Below are positions 5,032 through 7,510 of a stretch of 7,510 bases of DNA, piece after piece (within the stretch, counting starts at the first letter, position 1; every line of letters starts with the position of its first letter). The notes beneath the pieces were generated by a model. It made no database searches, was not told where the DNA came from, and worked only from the letters and a program-made list of their open reading frames with translations. A program made the translations under genes and the position numbers. This DNA is from Microcaldota archaeon (GTDB taxonomy: Archaea; Micrarchaeota; Micrarchaeia; Burarchaeales; Burarchaeaceae), in NCBI GenBank assembly GCA_003660965.1, contig QMVF01000034.1, forward strand, positions 1 through 7,510, written 5' to 3'.

Positions 5032-5895
5032 ATGAAAACGCATTTGGAATGCCTTCCCTGCTTCCTGAATCAGGCGCTGAAAGCAATGGAGGCGGCTGGG
5101 GAAAACAAAGAGAGGCAGGAGAAAGTTCTGAAGAAGATAATGGGTGAGCTTAAGGATGCGGATCTGAATAAAAATCCTACGGAATTCGCAAGAATGGTTT
5201 ATGATACCATAGCTGAAATTACAGGCAATAGCGATCCGTACAAGGCTATTAAGAAAAGAGATAATGAAAATGCAATTAAGCTGTTGCCTGAAATGAGAAG
5301 GTTGATAGGGAAATCAAATGATAAACTACTTGCAGCAGTGAAAATAGCAATTGCTGGTAATGTGATGGACCTTGCAGTGAATTCTGATTATGATGTACGG
5401 AAAAAGGTGGAAGAGGTTATTGAATCAAAGTTTGCCGTAGACAATTATTACGAATTCCGGGAGGATGTAAAAAGAGCCAAGTCCATAGTTTATCTGGCAG
5501 ATAATTCGGGGGAGATCGTATTCGATAAGCTTTTGGTTGAAAAAATAAGGGAAGTGAATGGGTGCAGAATTTATTTTTTTGTAAAAAATTCCCCAATAGT
5601 AAATGATGCAACTGAAACCGATGCCAAGTTTGTTGGAATCGATAGACTTGAAAATGTCGAATTGAAAACCGCGGGTATGGGCTTTTCAGAACAGAGCAGG
5701 GAATTCAAAGAGTTTGTTAGATTTCTTAAAGGAAAGGGGCTTATAATAAGCAAGGGGCAGGGAAACTACGAAACCCTGAGCGAGATTGACTCCAAAATTT
5801 ATTTTCTGTTGATAGCAAAATGCAAGGTAATAGCAGAGGATTTGGGAATCGGACTGAACCACATAGTGTGCAAATCAGGTTCTAGTCCCCGGTGA
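5032..5895 (+). CDS. DUF89/ARMT1-like metal-dependent phosphatase family protein
   Basis: 287 aa, normal for the prokaryotic/archaeal DUF89 group. The N-terminal CLPC motif (Cys7, Cys10) is characteristic of this subfamily. A helical N-terminal half leads to GNVMDL (109-114), then DNSGEIVFD with Asp157, Asn158 and Glu161 in the metal-binding active site, KNSPIVNDAT (185-194), and GQGNYE (242-247). DUF89 proteins are metal-dependent phosphatases thought to remove damaged phosphometabolites; the substrate of this group is unsettled. A GGGTG SD-like stretch lies upstream, and the gene follows the ZIP transporter by 27 nt, so it likely shares its mRNA. Proximity to a metal importer fits an enzyme dependent on a divalent metal. 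Its 3' end overlaps the convergent permease gene by 14 nt. Confidence 0.9.
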   Translation: MKTHLECLPCFLNQALKAMEAAGENKERQEKVLKKIMGELKDADLNKNPTEFARMVYDTIAEITGNSDPYKAIKKRDNENAIKLLPEMRRLIGKSNDKLLAAVKIAIAGNVMDLAVNSDYDVRKKVEEVIESKFAVDNYYEFREDVKRAKSIVYLADNSGEIVFDKLLVEKIREVNGCRIYFFVKNSPIVNDATETDAKFVGIDRLENVELKTAGMGFSEQSREFKEFVRFLKGKGLIISKGQGNYETLSEIDSKIYFLLIAKCKVIAEDLGIGLNHIVCKSGSSPR

Positions 5896-7180
5896 GCCTG
5901 TACTCGCTCTCATTAAGAATAAGGCCAGTTGCGGCCAGCGCTAAAAAGCCGAGCAGAAGGGTTTGATCTGATGCAAATTCCAGTATGAGCAGGCTGATTA
6001 TAAAGAGCACGGAAAGCACTGGCAGAAGCGGTATATTGGCTATTGAAAAGGGTATTTTGAACTGCCTTTCATGCTCTGGCTTTTTCAGCCTCAAAGCGAT
6101 TACTGAAAGATTGTCGAATATGAAAATCATGAACATACCTGAAACTGAGATGCGGGCTACAGTTGAAAGGTTGCTGAAGAAAGCAAGGAGGATTGAGAGG
6201 AAGGTTGCGAAAATTATGGCAAGGCCGGGCACTCCGCTCTTGGTGGTTTGAAGAAGCTTGGAAGGAAGTGCCCTGTCCTCAGCCATTCCATACATCATTC
6301 TGCTCACCCCTATAAGAGAAATCAGAATTGTGTTACCTGTTGAGAAAAGGCCGATAATAACTAGAGCAAGAAGAAATGCCTCGCCTCCGAACTGACCAGC
6401 AGCAGCTGCAAGCGCACCCTCTCCTTCATCAACAGTCTGAACTATTGCATCATAGGAAAGGGCTGAGGTGAATGCTAATGCAGTTAGAACGTAGATGAGG
6501 GAGGTGAGGGCAATTGAAATCAAAATTGCCCGCGGGAGAGTTTTCTTGACATCCCGTATTTCCTCTGCAGCTGTAGCCAAAACCTCGAAGCCCAGGTAAG
6601 CGAAAAATACAAGAATGGCAGCAGTTACCATCCCGTCAATTCCCTTTGGGGGGTCGAGTGAGAAGTCAAGTCCTGCTATATCAGTTGAAGCAAAGAATAG
6701 GAAGATGAGGGCTACTAAGCCCCCAACCTCAAGAAAGGTTGCGAGTATATTGAATCTGCTTGCCTCGCGCAGGCCTATGTAGTTGAGAAGGCCCAAAAGG
6801 AAGAGAATTGAAACTGCAGCCAGCTCTTGGGGTATTGGAATTATGCTGTTTAAATACTGGGAAAAGCCGAAGGCTACAGTGGTGCTGGCAGCTGTGTAAG
6901 CAACTATCAAAAACCAGCCCAGCAGAAAGCTCAATCTGCGCGAGCCGAATGCCTGTTTTGAATAAAAGTAGCTGGAGCCTGCATTTGGGTACATGGAGGA
7001 GAGCTCTGCATAGCTGAATGCGGTAAGCATTGCCAGAATTGCACCTATTAAAAATGAAAACCAGAGCGCGCTGCCTGCTTCGACTGCAGCTACTCCAATA
7101 AGAACGTAGATGCCTGCACCCACCATTATGCCTATTCCGAGCAGAACAGTCTGCCACAGTCCAAGCTGGCGTTTAAGCAT
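5882..7180 (-). CDS. APC-superfamily amino acid permease
   Basis: 432 aa, about 12 predicted transmembrane helices. Helix 1 contains GIGIMVGAGIY with the unwound Gly-Ala-Gly motif at 21-23, which contacts the substrate amine/carboxylate in this fold. The helix 6 region has FFAYLGFEVLATAAEE (192-207) followed by the RDVKKTLPRAI loop, and SRMMYGMAEDRALP (293-306) follows helix 8; both are classic APC features. It is probably a proton- or amine-coupled amino acid importer or exchanger in the cytoplasmic membrane; the specificity is not readable. The start at 7180 directly precedes the conserved LGLWQTVLLGIG segment and lies 27 nt from a TATA box, so it is probably leaderless. It is 38 nt from the upstream antiporter gene and need not be cotranscribed with it. 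The TAG stop lies within the convergent DUF89 coding end. Confidence 0.92.
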   Translation of the reverse strand: MLKRQLGLWQTVLLGIGIMVGAGIYVLIGVAAVEAGSALWFSFLIGAILAMLTAFSYAELSSMYPNAGSSYFYSKQAFGSRRLSFLLGWFLIVAYTAASTTVAFGFSQYLNSIIPIPQELAAVSILFLLGLLNYIGLREASRFNILATFLEVGGLVALIFLFFASTDIAGLDFSLDPPKGIDGMVTAAILVFFAYLGFEVLATAAEEIRDVKKTLPRAILISIALTSLIYVLTALAFTSALSYDAIVQTVDEGEGALAAAAGQFGGEAFLLALVIIGLFSTGNTILISLIGVSRMMYGMAEDRALPSKLLQTTKSGVPGLAIIFATFLSILLAFFSNLSTVARISVSGMFMIFIFDNLSVIALRLKKPEHERQFKIPFSIANIPLLPVLSVLFIISLLILEFASDQTLLLGFLALAATGLILNESEYRLTGD

Positions 7181-7202
7181 GCCTTGCTATTCCGGAAGGG
7201 AG

Positions 7203-7210
7203 TATAAAAA
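7203..7210 (-). promoter_or_regulatory. Archaeal TATA box for the amino acid permease gene
   Basis: The minus strand reads TTTTTATA, centred about 27 bases before the ATG at 7180, inside the 38-nt gap after the antiporter stop codon. No convincing SD sequence lies before the ATG, which again suggests a leaderless transcript. Confidence 0.6.
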
Positions 7211-7218
7211 GCTAGGGC

Positions 7219-7510
7219 TCAGGCTGTTTGTTTGGAAGCCTGTCTTGATTTCACCAGCAGAGCGATTAGCATGGAGCCTACGAAGGTGGAAACTATGCTG
7301 AGAGCAATCATTGCGGTTACCAGTTCACTGTTCAGAAGGCCGAATTCAAGGCCCACGAATGCAACTGCAACCGTTGTGCTGAGCTGGGGTATTGTAGATA
7401 CGCCCACCAGAACGCTCTCGTTCTTGTCGAAGCCAGAAAGCAGGCCGCCTATCCAGCCGCTTATGAATTTGGAGCCCATTGAACCGATCAGAATTGCGGC
7501 TGTTAAAAGC
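7219..7510 (-). CDS. CPA2-type cation:proton antiporter, C-terminal fragment (5' end beyond window)
   Basis: 96 residues are visible; the frame stays open to the right edge, so the Met at 7479 is internal and not the start. The sequence shows SMGSKFISGWIGGLLSGF, then ESVLVGVSTIPQLSTTVAVAF, then two hydrophobic helices ending in a short basic tail (KSRQASKQ). The KFxxGW...VG...PQLST pattern matches the last helices of KefB/NapA-like monovalent cation:proton antiporters. It should exchange Na+ or K+ for H+ at the membrane. There is no C-terminal TrkA-type regulatory domain, since the protein stops about 10 residues after the last helix. With most of the protein missing, subfamily assignment is tentative. 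Confidence 0.7.
   Translation of the reverse strand, partial: LLTAAILIGSMGSKFISGWIGGLLSGFDKNESVLVGVSTIPQLSTTVAVAFVGLEFGLLNSELVTAMIALSIVSTFVGSMLIALLVKSRQASKQTA

Overview
This window comes from an archaeon, most likely an anaerobe. Three things point that way. Two genes have a T/A-rich TATA-like box about 27-28 bases upstream of the start codon and no ribosome-binding site between, the archaeal leaderless pattern. Downstream genes within operons carry strong GGAGG/GAGGTGA Shine-Dalgarno (SD) sites. The gene families (tandem ferredoxin-containing MinD ATPases, NifX-like DIMco proteins, DUF134, DUF5320, DUF89, Trx-CcdA fusion) are typical of anaerobic archaea and anaerobic bacteria. I cannot name a lineage from sequence alone.

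Layout. (1) Positions 2959 down to 1, minus strand: a tight six-gene operon. It runs DUF134 DNA-binding protein, DUF5320 Gly/Trp/Arg-rich protein, DIMco (NifX-like) protein with an RGG-type tail, second DIMco protein, and two MinD-family P-loop ATPases each carrying a 2x[4Fe-4S] ferredoxin insert. The last gene runs off the left edge. Junctions are 1 to 15 nt or a 4-nt overlap. (2) Positions 2960-3082: divergent intergenic region with a 14/15-matching inverted repeat, a plausible shared operator. (3) Positions 3083-5895, plus strand: a three-gene operon of an exported thioredoxin fused to a CcdA-like membrane domain, a ZIP metal transporter whose family-like N-terminus lacks any ATG/GTG/TTG start, and a DUF89 metal-dependent phosphatase-like protein. 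(4) Positions 7510 to 5882, minus strand: the C-terminal end of a CPA2-type cation:proton antiporter, then an APC-superfamily amino acid permease with its own TATA box. The permease converges on the DUF89 gene with a 14-bp overlap of coding ends.

How the genes may work together. MinD-ferredoxin ATPase pairs with DIMco proteins resemble the anaerobe-specific 'orange protein' (ORP) gene set of Desulfovibrio and, more loosely, nitrogenase-cofactor carriers such as NifX. A role in handling an Fe-S or Mo/Fe-type metal cluster is therefore reasonable but unproven. The divergent operon adds thiol-redox transfer across the membrane, divalent-metal uptake and a metal-dependent phosphatase-like enzyme. 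Together the two operons look like a metal/redox homeostasis module that DUF134 could control through the shared inverted repeat. The permease and antiporter on the right look unrelated.

Most notable observations: the RGG-type tail on one DIMco protein, whose two peptide repeats differ at the third base of all seven codons; a Trp/Gly/Arg-rich partner of similar composition two junctions upstream in the same operon; the inverted repeat; and the apparent ATA start of the ZIP gene. No RNA genes, mobile elements or CRISPR arrays were seen.
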